Assembly (NCBI GenBank): GCA_032717465.1
Contig: CM064669.1
Coordinates: 46,207,843 to 46,271,842, forward strand
DNA: 64,000 nucleotides
Source: Coenobita brevimanus
Taxonomy: Eukaryota > Arthropoda > Malacostraca > Decapoda > Coenobitidae
Reading direction: 5' to 3'
Under the pieces are notes generated by a model. It saw only the letters and a list, made by a program, of their open reading frames with translations, searched no databases and was not told the DNA's origin. The position numbers were made by a program, and so were the translations under genes. Below, one piece after another: positions 1-13,339 of this stretch. Each line of letters opens with the position of its first letter. Within the stretch, counting starts at the first letter, position 1.

Positions 1-5
1 AGATA

Positions 6-130
<125 letters not shown>

Positions 131-239
131 ATGTCAGCAATGCAATAAACAATGCTGTCTATGGGAAATAATGAAACAATATCAAAAGCTTAAAACTAAA
201 AATAATAGCTGAGATGTATAAAACGCTGAAGACAGAATT

Positions 240-371
240 TATGTGAAGAAAGATACTATGACAGAAAAAAGAGGAAAAGAGGGAAGCAGGAAAAACAGGA
301 ATGGTAAGGCGAAATAATAAGAGGGAAGAGGAGTGAAAGATAAGAGACGAAAGGAAACAAAAGGATTTTAA

Positions 372-445
<74 letters not shown>

Positions 446-1432
446 CAAGAATGAAAAAAAAAAAAGTATGAGGGGAAAGGGGACGATAATAAAGAAATGG
501 AAAAATACAGTAAAAAACAAAAAAACAAAAACAAAATTGGAGTACAAGGGTATTGAGAAGGAAAAGCAGGAAGAAAAAATGAAAAAAAATATTAGTAAAA
601 AATGGGAAGAAAAAATGAGAACGAAATATGAAAAATTAATACGTGAATAAAAAAAAAAATCACGTGAAGACAGGAACAGAAGAAAGTTCGACGTGGCAAG
701 AAAAAAGTGAGTGAGGGAAGAAAGAAAATGTCAGAGTAAAGAAAAAGCAAACGTTAAATAAGATGGAGAAAATGATGAGAGAAAATGGAAGAAGGGAGAT
801 AGAAGAGGAAGAAGTAAAGGAGGAACTGAAAAAGGAAGAAGAAACAGGAGATGAGAAAGGAGGAGAATGAAGGGAGGGTACGAGAGAGGGGGAGAAATTT
901 TAAAACGCTAGGGCGCAAAAAAGAAAAAATATATATGAACGAAGTGAAAAGGAAACACGACAAACAATGGACAGAAAAGGAATAATAGACACAAAACAAA
1001 AAAATTAAAAAAAGAGGAAGAAACTAAAATCCACATATGAAACTATAATGAAGAAAAAGCACCAAACATCAAATATATATGCGTAGGATTCCATGGTCTT
1101 GAATGGTGTGTGAATGACTGTCTGGCTTACTTCACTGGGCATGTTGTTTCTAATACTCCCACTTTACTATTTCCTCTTTTTCCTTGTTCTCATTCTACTG
1201 TACCTTACACCATGCATAGGCAAGAAAAAAGGACAAAGGCAACAACAACAACAACATCTACGACGACGACGATGACGACGACGACGACGACGACGACGAC
1301 GATGCAGAAAATAAACTAAACTCATCAAAAAAAATAAAAAGCCTTAAAATAACCTTTCTCAAAAATCTCGCCGGAGAAACTGTATAAAAAAGAAAGATCA
1401 GGGAAAGAAAAGAGGTGAAAGAAGATACTGTT

Positions 1433-1487
<55 letters not shown>

Positions 1488-2110
1488 GAAAAAAAACGAA
1501 ATGGGCGTGAGAAGACGAAATAAAAGCATAAACTAAAAACATAAAAGTGAACAAGATAAACGAAAGTAAATACATATCGGTAAGAAAAGAAAATAATGAA
1601 GAAATGAGAAAATATAAGGAAGGAGCACATGAAGAGGAGGTGAAAGTGAATAATGGAGAAAGTGGGGGCAGGGATGTGAATGAATAATAAGATCAATAAG
1701 GAAGAAAACGATGAATAAAGACGTGGAAACTAAAAAGCAGGAGTACAATCAGCTAAAGTGAAAGTAAATATCGGAGACAAAAGAGGGAGAGAAAAGAAAA
1801 ATGGATATAGAAAAAGAGGAATGAAAATTTTAGTAGAAGCACGAGGAGCGTTTTTGAGACAGGTGGGATAAACAATGAAAGAATAGAAAGGGAAGAAAAA
1901 GTTTAAAAAATGAGAACAAGAAATGAAATTGAATACCGAATAGAAAAATACGAGGAAAAAAAATAAAAATATCAGAAAAATGAGACAGCAGGAGAAGGGG
2001 TGGTAAAAGGTGAATACTGGAGACAGAAAAGGAGGAGAGAGAGGAAAAAAAAATAAGTAAGAAAGAGGCAGGTAAAAGCAAAAAGGGAGGCGAGATGAGA
2101 GGGTGTTGAT
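240..2110. repeat. Purine-rich (G/A) domain on the + strand
   Basis: About 1.9 kb in which the + strand is almost only A and G, with two pure (GA)n cores at 374-443 and 1436-1482 and a (GAC)n run at 1259-1302. No fixed period is obvious by eye. The open frames in it are lysine/glutamate rich on + and Ser/Phe/Leu rich on -, as expected from composition. Between about 990 and 1260 the sequence is mixed AT-rich DNA. Long mirror-like purine tracts of this kind can form triplex DNA, but that is inference. Confidence 0.85.
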
Positions 2111-2639
2111 CAAAGATGAAGAGAAGGATAGAAGGTATGAGGTTAACATTTTCATTACGATGACCAATTAATTACATTTTTATTGCCACTGCTATATGAT
2201 TCATTCACCTTCAAAAATATCGATTTGCAGTATTAGTGCTGGGAGGACCAGAAAAAAATGCCACAAATATAAATTATTTTTAAAGAATTTCGTGGCCCCA
2301 TATGTTTGTTTTTGTGACATGCCATCGTAATACACAGATCTGGGAGATCTGTCGCATGTTTACGCCCCACGTATAACAAACTAAAGTTGGTGCCCAATAA
2401 GAGCACCGTTCCGGCTCGCATAATTACGGTTCAGCACCACCGCCCTCAGCCAGGCAGCCCTAGTGGCATAGGTTAGGTTCGGTTAATAAAAAAATAGGTA
2501 ACATTGCCTGGGAAACACACTGAACATACTTCCGAGAACAACCTATGGTTAGTTCTGAAACGACGGGGATAGCGTCGTTCCCGGCTGACGTTCCGGTGGT
2601 GGTGCTGAACTGTATTACAGAAGGGAAATATGCTTCCGA
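2111..2639. other. Interspersed DNA without a recognised gene
   Basis: Mixed-composition sequence between the purine block and the transposase relic. It may contain the 3' flank of the mariner-like element. A short GGTTAGGTTCGG motif lies near 2470. No terminal inverted repeat could be fixed by eye. Confidence 0.4.
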
Positions 2640-3540
2640 CTCAGGCATTCACTTAATCTCTGCAAAGTTTTGGATCACATGTCTGCATATATCCGACGGG
2701 ATGGCTCTGATGAAATTTGTGATGGAGGTCTTAGGTTTTGTGTCCTTAAATTGACCCCATATAAACATCGACCTGAGCATACCCCAAATCATGAGGGTTG
2801 ACGTCGGGAGAGTGAGGCGCCTAAAGGTTTTCCGTCCTTCCTGAGACTACCTTGTCACCAAATTTCTGTGCCAGTAGTTCAAGCGTTAAATTTGCAGCAT
2901 GAGGTGTCGCTTCAGCGGCATAAACCACTGTCGGTTGATAACGATTACTCGGCGATGGCTGATACACGCATAAAACTTGTGGATTATGGCGCGATAATTC
3001 TCCGGGATCACTGTTAATCTCTGTCCATCACCTTATTCAACCCACTAAGGGCCCATGATTGTCTTGGAGTTCACGGCATATCAAGCTATAACTTTTGAGC
3101 TGTGCAAAGGTCGTCGCAAAACCTGATCAGGTGACTGAGTTCACGATTACACAGTTCTCTGAATTCACCATTTCATCCAATGAATGTGGGCCTCATCAAT
3201 GAACCAAACACTGTCGATCCATTCCTGGTCGTCTTCCATCTTGGTACTGAACGAATTACACATTACTACTCGAGCTGTTTTGTCCTCTGCTGTTAACTTA
3301 TGCTTTATCTGAATGATGAATGGGAATGACTTTAGGGTCAGTTTCAAAATACGACGGATGCTTGTTCTATTTAAACCCAATTTAAGTGATCGCCGTTGGC
3401 TGGATTTTTTTTTTTTTTTTTTTTTTGGGGGGAGGGGAATTTGTGTCGCAGATTGACGGGCTTTACTAATGTTTTCTGGATCGGCCGAACTGCCCTTTGT
3501 TTACATTGTACACAGTTTTCTCGGTTTCGAATTTCTTCAC
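2640..3540 (-). pseudogene. Mariner/Tc1-superfamily transposase relic
   Basis: Read on the minus strand this is a decayed DDE transposase of the mariner type. From the N-terminal side, a helix-turn-helix-like part (around 3540-3440) is interrupted by a 19-base homopolymer (T on +) at 3407-3426. A block with NRTSIRRILK (about 3380-3340) links to the catalytic core, where 'FIDEAHIH' (about 3195) matches the family's F-S-D-E-A-x-F-H motif and carries the first Asp. Further on, in other frames and past several stops, come 'ANLTLELLAQKFGD' (about 2900) and 'APHSPDVNP' (about 2820), which corresponds to the conserved W-P-x-x-S-P-D-L-N-P motif with the last catalytic Asp, and then 'FIRAIPSDICRHVIQNFAE' (about 2715-2660). 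At least five stops and several frameshifts show it is dead. Family placement is by recognised motifs, not by search. Confidence 0.82.
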
Positions 3541-3799
3541 AACCTTCCAGACTGTCTATCGGGTGCCTTTCAAATCCCCGAATGACAATATGCCCGTTGA
3601 ACTTTAACAATCGATTTTGTTTCTAGGTAGAATTACACCAGTTTTTCTTTTTGTTCTCCGGTGAGCGACATACTGATTCACTTGCCCTTCAGCATACAAG
3701 CTAAACTCTCCTTAGTTATGTACAATATCAGAAAAAAAAAAAAAAGTTGAAATATGAAGCAAGGAGAATTAATTTTTACTGTGACCCTTTTACTGGCCC

Positions 3800-3980
3800 T
3801 CACTGTAGTTGTAACCCCTGGCTCATCTGGACGTGAACCCGGTGGACTGCAGGCTGAAACTGTCCTTTTCTCGCAGTACAACATGGAGATATGGGACGCT
3901 TGTACAGCTGGGCAGTTCCATCACACTGTTAGATCAGTGCCACCGCATGAAGGCGTCCCTCTCCACCACCTTTTCGACTG
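3800..3980 (+). repeat. Dispersed ~175 bp repeat, copy 1
   Basis: Contains the family core CCGGTGGACTGCAGGCTGAA, then CAGTACAACATGG, a C/T-rich segment, 'GCTGGGCAG' and 'GTGCCACCGCATGAAGGCGT'. The same order of blocks recurs at 37345-37545 and 47036-47225 on + and at 42838-42985 and 49226-49392 on -. I see no coding capacity. It could be a SINE body or a MITE fragment. Confidence 0.75.
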
Positions 3981-4139
3981 GAGGGGGTTAGATATAAAAA
4001 AAAAAACTGACACTCACGGGGACTTCCCAGTTTTAGGTACATAAAACAGGCTGAAGTAAACATTAATGTAATACTAAGAGCTGCCCAGTCCATGGAAGGG
4101 GTATTGGTGACAGCAGTAACTCTCACGTTCCAATGACCT

Positions 4140-4147
4140 ATTCAGCT

Positions 4148-4195
<48 letters not shown>

Positions 4196-4310
4196 GTGTT
4201 AGCTGCTGGACTAGGAGAGGGTTAATGATGACACTATTAACAGTCTTAGGCTCCTTAACTCATTCTCACCTGAATAAAACTGACTGGCGTTATATACAAT
4301 TAAAGTGGGC
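4140..4310. repeat. (AAT)n microsatellite and adjoining dispersed repeat
   Basis: A pure (AAT)n array runs from 4150 to 4194. It is followed by a 'GAGAGGGTTAATG ... CTCACCTGAATAAAA' segment that recurs near 7380-7480 and 28690-28830. Confidence 0.75.
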
Positions 4311-4440
4311 TTAGTGAGCGCGTGACGAGCGAGCACGAGCCATGTTATCACATACATTATTTCCTTATAATGGTAGTTGAACAATGAAAATATATACTAG
4401 AACGAAAGACATTATGTCACATACACACATGCAGACAAAG

Positions 4441-5038
<598 letters not shown>

Positions 5039-5587
5039 GAAGATAAAAGACGGACATACAAACTACTTTACCAAATGCCATTCCAATTCCTACCTACATC
5101 ATCTTTTTATAACTGAATCACACTATAAAAATCACAGTTATTTATGAAGTCAGGAATGCGCTATGAAAACAGAAAAATCTACCCTACATCTGGTACCTGT
5201 CTTTAATTAGATGTATAAATAAATCACTAGTTTGTAAGAATCTTCTGAATATACCGCCATTCTGCGTAAAAGTATATATCTTTCGTTTAGATGCAAGATA
5301 TTTTGCTGTGACCAAACTCTTTCTTACAGCATCTTGTTTTCCTCTTATCTTCCTTTAGCCCTCCCTCTTTCTTTATACCTACCAACCTACCCACCTAACT
5401 ACCTCTCTCTCTCTCTCTCCCTCTCTCTCTACTTCTTTTTCTCCTTCCCCGGTGTATTCTTTCCCCTCCCTCTCACTTCTTTATCTCCTTGTTCCGTTCC
5501 CTCTCCCATACCAATTTAATCCGAACGAAATCAAATCATACGTAATATAAAGAAACCAAAGCAAACCTAATACTACACTAATTAAAG

Positions 5588-5589
<2 letters not shown>

Positions 5590-5676
<87 letters not shown>

Positions 5677-5744
5677 CGAGCGATCACAGAGATAAATTCA
5701 AAAGCACACAAACACAAGCACTACACATACACATTCGGACCGTA

Positions 5745-5797
<53 letters not shown>
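5590..5797 (-). repeat. TG-embedded 75 bp unit, single inverted copy
   Basis: Two (CA)n arrays (about 5594-5672 and 5746-5797) flank a 73 bp spacer containing GAGCGAGCGATCACAGAG and TAAATTCAAAAGCACACAAA. The reverse complement of this spacer is the same unit that is repeated in tandem between (TG)n arrays at 15162-15475. Confidence 0.88.
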
Positions 5798-5802
<5 letters not shown>

Positions 5803-5829
5803 ACGGATCAGACGGCTAAGTGAACAAGC

Positions 5830-6235
5830 CAGGAGGGAGATGGAGAGGGCGAGGCTGAGAAATGAAAGAGGGAGGTAGAGAGGTGAAGAGGGGAAGAGGC
5901 AAGAGGAAGATAATTAAGGGGATCACAGAGACAGACCGAGAGTGGAAGAGGGGAGGAAACTTAATAAAGGAAGTGGAGGGAGAAAAGGAGAAGGAGGAGG
6001 GAGAAGAGAGAAAAAGAGGAGGATGAGAGGGAGAGAGGAAAAGTGTTGGACAAGGAGAGAGGGAGAGAGAAACAGGAGGAGGGGAGGGGGAGGAGAGAAA
6101 ATGTTACAGAGAGAAAAGAAGAGCAGAAGTAAGAAGGGATAAAGAAAGAGAAGGAAAATGAACAGGAAGAAGGAAAAAGGATGATGAAGAGAAGGAGGAG
6201 GAAGAAAATGGAGGAAGGGAAAATAAGATAATCTG
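5830..6235. repeat. Purine-rich domain
   Basis: About 400 bp of G/A-rich + strand made of GGA, GAGA and AAGG words. No gene is apparent. Confidence 0.85.
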
Positions 6236-6244
6236 ATGGGGTAA

Positions 6245-6405
6245 ACTACACTCTTTTCACCTAACTTGGCTCAGATGTTCGTCCTTTTGCAGCTTAGGCG
6301 AATTCGTGACTAGTGTCATATTCCAGTGTTAATCTATTGCTACACCACAGCATTCAGAATGGACTGATGGCAATTTTAAGACAAATTAAAGTAGCAGGAG
6401 TATAG
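6245..6405 (+). mobile_element. ~215 bp TA-flanked MITE, internally deleted copy
   Basis: Shows both family ends: CACCTAACTTGGCTCAGATG with GTCCTTTTGCAGCT at the left, then GTGACTAGTGTCATATTCCA and GATGGCAATTTTAAGACAAA, ending in TATAG. About 55 bp of the middle present in other copies is missing. Confidence 0.78.
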
Positions 6406-6957
6406 CCACGCGAGAGACCTTATTATACAGTACGTGCATGATGGTGGGATGAAAAGCAGGTGGCTCTCCCCCACCCACACTTCCCTCCGACACGTCTACC
6501 TATCTCTCTATAAACAGACGGTTCAGTCCTGGAGGCAGTGCTACAGAAAATCACCTCCAGGTCACCCGGTCCTCTGCTATTAGGCTGCCTTTCCTCCAGC
6601 TCACACCAAACTTTTTCATAAACCTCTCCATATTAGCCAACATGAATAATAGAAAAAAATACCATGACTTGTGGAGGGAACCGTGATTTATTTATTTACT
6701 TATTTATTTATTTTTTTGTTCGAAAGAAAAAGGATATAAAATGGAATCTGGTTTGTCTAATCTAGGTTCTGAAATTCGATAAATAACCCTTTCAGCCCGA
6801 GGACTTCCTTTTCGTTTTACTTTTGCTACTATCAGACGCCTTGACTCAATTCATAAGATTTTTCTCCACCTGTAGAGGATAGGTATGGCCTTCATTAACC
6901 TCTTCATTACTAAAGATCTTTTCTAAGTAAAAAAAAAAGGCTCTGGAGGTTGCAAAG

Positions 6958-6988
<31 letters not shown>

Positions 6989-7500
6989 ATACGTCAACCA
7001 ACTGAAGGGCTGGCTATTTAATCTCTCATCCTTCCACGCTTCATAAAAAAATGGAGTTGGAAGCTATAATGCCTAAATTGTTACCTACTGGAGCTATATG
7101 TGATAAAATAATTACCTTGTGGAACTTAACATACTTAAGTGCTTCCGGTAGTTCATTTTAGAGCTTCCTGGTGAGATTATTAGGCCCTTTTCCTGGGATG
7201 ACGTTCACGATTGTATTCTTGTTATTACTAAACAATTATAGTCATTTTACGAAAGCCTTTGCGAACTGAAGGGGTGTACAGCCTTCATAAAGCCCTTTTC
7301 TAAGCTCCTATGACTCATTCTTAGCAACACAATCGTCTGCTGCTAACTAGAATAAAAAGATGATGGGACCACTGGCGATTTATTAACAGTATCAGCACTC
7401 TCAGGTTTTGTAACTCACTCCTAACTGGATAAAATCGTCTGCCCTTACCTGAAATAGGAGGCTAGAGTTGTCCTGACCACTTGAAGGATAATATAGCTGG
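6406..7500. other. Interspersed AT-rich DNA with foldback remnants
   Basis: No gene seen. It holds an (ATTT)n-like run near 6690-6715, an (AAAT)n run at 6958-6990, and scattered pieces of a family with 'AACCCTTTCAG' and 'GGATAAAATCGTCTG' (7425-7445), which resemble the arms of the foldbacks at 22960-23100 and 44710-44850. Confidence 0.5.
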
Positions 7501-7536
7501 TGAAAATAGTCATTGTCGTGGAGGGAGTAGTTACTT

Positions 7537-7539
7537 TTC

Positions 7540-7578
<39 letters not shown>

Positions 7579-7596
7579 CTTAATAACCAACCCTTC

Positions 7597-7636
<40 letters not shown>

Positions 7637-7697
7637 CACAGTCCGAAGAAAAAAGGAGAATGACATGACATGAAGAAAATATTAAGATTAAGGAAGA

Positions 7698-7751
<54 letters not shown>
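7537..7751. repeat. (CT)n, (CT)n and (GA)n arrays
   Basis: Two (CT)n arrays (7537-7575, 7602-7632) are followed by a (GA)n array at 7702-7751. The dinucleotide therefore changes strand within 70 bp. Confidence 0.96.
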
Positions 7752-7755
<4 letters not shown>

Positions 7756-8760
7756 AAATGGAAAGCATATAACGCAAAGCAACATTTGAAATAAATTTTT
7801 GAAGGGAAATATTACCAAACAAAAGGAAAATGGGGAAGGAAATAAGAGAAGACTGCTGGTGAATAATTAGAACACGAAGACAAAAGAGAACAGAGGAGGA
7901 CAAAAACGACAAAACTAAGGAAGACAGAAGACAAAGATGTATATGAACGAAAAGAGGATGGGAAAAAAAAAAAAAAAAACAGAAAAGAGTTAGAGTAAAA
8001 AGAGATGAAAAAAATGTACGTAAGAAAGAAAACTAATGAAGAAACCAATTTAAGAAAGATGAGGAAGACAAAATATGAAAGGGGAGGAAGGAAAAAGGAA
8101 GACAAAAAAACGAAAGATAATTAGGAGAAAGGGAAGAAAAAGTACTCGAGGAAAAGAAGAGAAGACTGAGAAACGGAAGACAGAAAGGTAGCAAAAAAGA
8201 GAGACAAATAAAAGACGAGGAAGAGAAAAGGAAAAATAAGAGAGGAAGACAAGGGAGAAAAAAGGTGGGAGGTAATAAGACTAAGGGAGGAGGGAGGTAT
8301 TAGCAGAGAAAGCAGATGGGGAGAATCTGTAATAACGAGAAAAGTTATAACAGGGAGAAGGGCAGGCAGGGAGTGGAGGGAGGGAGGGAAAAAGAGAGAA
8401 GGGGGAGGGGGGAGATTGGAGAACAAGGAGGGAGAGGATAAAGCAGGAGGTGAGAGAGAACAAGAGGGATAACGTATGAAGGAAGGGAAGGTCACAGGGC
8501 GAAGAACATGAGGGGGAGGGAAAGATCACACAGAAAGATAGGCGGGAAGTTCAGAAAGAAAGAAAGGACAGATTATGAGAAAGAAAGAGACGGAGAGGAG
8601 AGGGACAGGGAAGAAGAGAGGAAGGTAGGAGGGAGGGGGCAGACAGGCAGTACGAAAAGAGTAGGAAACGAGGGAGGTAGAGTGTACAAAGGAGTACAGA
8701 AACGAGGGAGGAAAAGTGTACAATGGAGAACAAAGAAGCACAGCTGTAAATGAAAGCAAA
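7635..8760. repeat. Purine-rich domain
   Basis: About 1.1 kb of nearly pure A/G on the + strand, including the (GA)n at 7702-7751. It ends with a 55-60 bp segment (8735-8797) that is also found at the end of the purine block at 54042-54104. Confidence 0.85.
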
Positions 8761-8797
8761 TGGCAACACACCTATTAGTCTCTTCAAGGATTTGTTG
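8735..8797 (+). repeat. Short dispersed repeat at purine-tract edge, copy 1
   Basis: The words GCAAATGGCAACACACCTAT and TCTTCAAGGATTTGTTGTA align with AGCAAACAGCAACAGACCTT and CTTTCGAGGCTGCTTGTTA at 54055-54100. The similarity was judged by eye. Confidence 0.55.
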
Positions 8798-9179
8798 TAG
8801 GGACTGATATAAATAAGATGTTTATTCTGTGAGTCACTGATAGAAACAGCAAAACGGCAAGGGTTCCCTACATAATAATCCCTCCAACTACAGCCGATAG
8901 CAAAAACTTAGACGGCCAAACATGCAAGAAAGAAAAGCTGTCAAGAAAATTTCACAAGGAATTATAAAAGTAAATCATATTCTACATTCCCATAATATGT
9001 AATAGAAAGTAATATTGTCAACATCAGATAGGGTATAAATCAATGCTGTTCTGCGGCTGAGTCCTCCACGCCTTGTAATATTGAATACATTATAATAAAA
9101 AATGCATTATTCAGTAGGGAACGTGTTTAGCTGGAGATACGAAGCTAAATATGTATCCCAATGAATTTTAAATGTCTCG

Positions 9180-10080
9180 CAGTTTATTACGCTGGAGGGA
9201 ATGACGGGAGGGAAGGAGAAGAAAGAAATGAGTAGTTAAGGGAAGAAAGAAGAACAACAGATTGGAGGATGGGGAGGGAATGAAGGAAAGAATGAGGGAG
9301 AGGGAGAGGATAATGAAGAAAGAACATTGCCAGGAAGAAAAATACAAAAAGGACGAAGTATGGGAGGAGAGAAGAGAAAGGAAAGACAGAAAGGAGGAGG
9401 GAGAATGATCTTGACAGGAAAAAGAGACAACAGAAGGGAGGGAGGAAAGAAAAAAAAATAAGAGTGAAAAGGTAGGAAAAAGGAAAAAGGAAAGGTGGGG
9501 GACATGGCAAAGCGAGACGGTAGGAGGGAAAAGGAAGTATACAGCAGAGAGTAAAGCGGGAAAATAAAGAGGGAGAAAAGGGAATAAAGCGATGGGAAAG
9601 ATGATAGAAGATACAATACGAAAGGGAAAGAAGAGGATAAAGAGAGAAAGGAAGGAAATACGCACGAAGGAAGCATGGATGGAAAACCAAGTAAGTTAGG
9701 AAGGAAGCGAGGGAGAATAAAGAAGGGAAGGAGAACAATGAAGAATGAGGGAAGGACGGGTAGAAACATGGAAAGGGGAAAGAAAGGAAATAAAACGAAA
9801 ATGGAAGGATGAAAGCAAGGCAGAGAACACAGTTGATAAGAATGCAGGAAGAAGTGTAGGAGGGAAAGAAAACACGAAAGGAAGGAAGAAAAGACAGAAG
9901 AAAGGAAGGAAAGAAAGAAGGAAGAAAGGAAGGAAGGAAAGATGGAAGGGAAGGAAGGAAGAATAGAAGAGAGGTAAAAAGGAAGGAAAAAAGATAGCAA
10001 TAAAAAAAGAAAGTGAGAAAATGAAGGGGAGAAGAATGGAAGGCATGAAAAGTAATTCCTTCAGTGCGGTGAAAATCACC
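9180..10080. repeat. Purine-rich domain with GGAA repeats
   Basis: About 0.9 kb of A/G-rich + strand. At 9880-9965 it becomes a degenerate (GGAA)n array. The 254-codon minus-strand frame here is only Ser/Phe/Leu/Pro and is compositional. Confidence 0.85.
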
Positions 10081-10094
10081 TTCAAATGATCTTG

Positions 10095-10390
10095 CTATAT
10101 GGAGAGAATGGAGCAGAGACTAACTAGGAGAGCATGTGACTGAGATGGAAGGGGAGAAGGGTATGGAGAGTCCGAAGATGAGATGGAGGGGAAGAGGGGT
10201 AGGGAGAGTCCGAGGATGAGATGGAGGGAGAGTCCGACAATGATTTGGGCAACTGGGGCGAAGAGGCAAATGAGTGAAGTGGTGTGAGTTGGAGAGAGGG
10301 TAACCTGACGACTGAGGGCTGGGCAACATGGAGGCGATTTGTTTGAGGCCATCCCTTCCACGATTAGGGCATATGGCTACAAAGAGATAG
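10095..10390 (+). pseudogene. LINE 3' end, 'GRGRPRMRW' family, copy A
   Basis: The words GAGGATGAGATGGAGGG, GTGTGAGTTGGAGAGAGGG and GGAGGCGATTTGTTTGAGG match the LINE C-terminal and 3' regions at 31690-31870 and 56340-56530 in the same order. Here the 'gagtccgaggatgagatggaggg' segment is repeated about three times. It ends near 10390 with AAAGAGATAG, the place where the other copies carry GATA tails. No reverse-transcriptase core remains. Confidence 0.75.
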
Positions 10391-10399
10391 TACATTGCC

Positions 10400-11340
10400 T
10401 TTTTTTTTATTTTTTTTATTCTTACTAGGTTATAATCAGCAGAATTTTTTGTAGTGAAGGGAATTAAGTTATATAATTCTTCCAGTAAGACAGATCTCCC
10501 TTAAAGTTAAAAATACAGTTCAAATCACGTCATCAGTGGGAAAGGGTAAAAGAACAGAAAAAATGAATGCTAGAATATAATGTTTTAATTTGTATTCAAC
10601 TCTTCCTCCCAGGCCTGGCTCTACAGTGCACCTCATACTGTTACACTAGCTCTACCTATGAATTCTATTATTTGGAGGATTTTCTTTCCTGCCTCTGAGT
10701 ACTGTTGGCTCGGTTTCAATTGTTTTTAACCCTCTGCATCCGTGCGACATGACTTTCGGTATTTTTCAGCTACTAAGATGTGATTTTCTTCAATTTAGGA
10801 AACGTTTCTCGAACTGAAGAGGCTAATTCAGATTATATTTAACCCCTGAAATGTTTAACGTCCCTCCTAAGCTGAATATAGCTGACTGAACGTAAGAGGA
10901 ATAAAATAAAATTGATTTCCAAGAGGGAAGAACACATTCACAAGCCTTTTTTGGTCTCGCATTCTCACACTAAGTTTTGCTCCTCAGATAGAAAACCTTT
11001 TAATTTTCACTGACAAATATATAACATTTCACACTTACCAATATCAACCCCCTCAGTCCGATTACGCATTCTCCATCACAATCATCTACAAGCAATTTTA
11101 TTTAACTATTTGTATTCAACATTAGTACGAAGGATGAAATGGAGGTTATTACTAATCCCTCCATATAGTGTATTCTAGGGTAAGCAAATGGCCGGACCGT
11201 AGCACGCATAAAATGAAAAATTAAAAAAAAAGGTGGCTGACCGCATAAATCACCTTTCTTTTTTTTTTTGATTGACTGATTTTTTCAAGAGGAGCAAGAA
11301 TAAAATGGACGATAGCCTACGGAGCGGGTTAATGTTATTT
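10400..11340. other. AT-rich interspersed DNA, no gene seen
   Basis: No recognisable domain, RNA gene or array except short homopolymer runs (T at 10402-10428 and near 11265). Fragments around 10730-10900 ('AACCCTCTGCATCCG', 'GAACTGAAGAGGCTAATTC') resemble old foldback arms. Confidence 0.45.
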
Positions 11341-11419
11341 CTTAATGCTTCACACTGAAAGATCCCCCCCTCCCTTTCTCTCTATCTCTCTCTCTCTCTC
11401 AAATAAATTACCGTCACCC

Positions 11420-11587
<168 letters not shown>

Positions 11588-11589
11588 AT

Positions 11590-12290
11590 AACTTCCACGG
11601 TTATCGCCCATACCCTTAAATTCACTGAACACTGAACTGTATTATTAACAGCTAGCTATATTTACAAAAACACGTAAAGATAGCCAGGCGTAAAGGCAGT
11701 CGACATAAACAAGCGCAAATACAAGGACAAGCACGCCCCTAAAAATACACATACATAAGCAGGGAACAGAAAGCCAGAAAAAAGGCGGTAAACACATGAT
11801 GAAATACAGGGCAGAGTGGCATAGAGGACGCTGGTAGGGAAAGGGGATAGGTGTCTGCAAGGTGAACATTGGGCACAGGTAATACTGGTGTCCTTGAATT
11901 ACACGTCACACTTCATATTATTAGTCCTTGATATTCCTAAAACTTCCTCTCTCGTTGGGATATATTGACTGATCAGTAAAGGAAGGAATCAGGGAAAATC
12001 ATTATGGTACTTCTCTCATGGTACAAACTCAGCAAAATAAATAATTGTAGAGTTTATCTAATGCTACAAATTCTGTCAACAGCTCCCTTGCACCATCTCC
12101 CAGGCGTATCGCAACCCTATGAAATTCTGGAAGAGTAATCATTACTAATTTAGAGCTCGAATCCGTTTTCATTATTTCGGATCCCTAGATATCTGAAAGA
12201 ATTGTTGATAGGGACTTTACTGCCTACAAAAAAACTGATCGGAACAATGTATGTGTAACAACTAAGGATTAAACAAATATGCAAACTTAT
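11590..12290. other. Interspersed DNA, no gene seen
   Basis: Mixed sequence with short open frames that lack recognisable domains. I see no RNA gene or array. Confidence 0.4.
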
Positions 12291-12291
12291 A

Positions 12292-12293
<2 letters not shown>

Positions 12294-12355
<62 letters not shown>

Positions 12356-12377
12356 CAGATAGACGGAGAGACAGACA

Positions 12378-12414
<37 letters not shown>
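12294..12414. repeat. (CA)n and (AT)n arrays
   Basis: (CA)n at 12294-12356 is followed, after a GACAGACAGG spacer, by (AT)n at 12381-12414. Confidence 0.95.
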
Positions 12415-12416
<2 letters not shown>

Positions 12417-12730
12417 GCCATTATCATCATCATCACAGTCTTTAACCCAACCCAGAAGACGACAAAAAAAAAAAAATAAAAAAATAAAAATCCCCATAAA
12501 TTAACAGGGTCCGACGTCAATTCCCATATCACTTAAACCTCCCTAATTCCTGGCTCAGTTCTGTGTGAGGGAGGCGACACAATGGACGGCTGGAATGATG
12601 ACTGAATGAATGTATGGGCCATTTGCCTGCACAGACCCTTCATACAGCATTGTGGCTGGCCGATTTCTATTTTCTTATTGTCCGCAACATAGCTATCCCC
12701 TTCAATCAGTGAGAGATTAGGTTAGTCTGA

Positions 12731-12780
12731 TGGTGGTGGTGGTGGTGGTGGTGGTGAGGCTGATGACGACGATGATGATG
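12731..12780. repeat. (GGT)n and (GAT)n trinucleotide arrays
   Basis: A (GGT)n run at 12731-12756 passes into a short (GAT)n run. Confidence 0.9.
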
Positions 12781-13339
12781 CTAACTATAATGATGAAATA
12801 TGTCATAAACAACTCAAACAAGTAAAATAACTAAACAATACTAAAAAAATATATAAAAAGCTTACAACACTCTTCATAGACTTATCAACAACACAGCCAC
12901 CTCTTCAGTGCAACACTAGCAACGCAACGAGTCTCTATCTGAACTTTCCATAGACGTCCATCCCTCACGAGCCATTCAATGCGTGGAAAAGTATAATGTA
13001 TGCAAGAAATTTCCATGCCTTTTCCGTCCGTACGTGGTTGAAATTTTAAGATACTGTCCAACAACCCTGATTTTATGTGGAAGCCTATGATTACCACTTC
13101 CATTAATAGTGCATAAAGAGGGAGCTGTACAGTAAACACAAGAAATGCACTGTACATTCAGAGATATTTGCCTTACGAAAATAAAGCAACCGACAGAGTA
13201 CACTGGGAAACATCGATCTCCTGGATGAACGGAGCATTAAGTCAAATAACAGAGTCGGACACAAAGAAACAACTACACCATGAAATGCTGACTTCGTGTG
13301 TGCGGTGTGAAGGGGAGAGTACGCAGAGGCAGAGAAGCG

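Noticed and set aside
12885..13330. Open frames of 75-124 codons on minus near a LINE relic
   Set aside because: No recognisable domain; the three overlapping frames are mutually exclusive and none shows family motifs.
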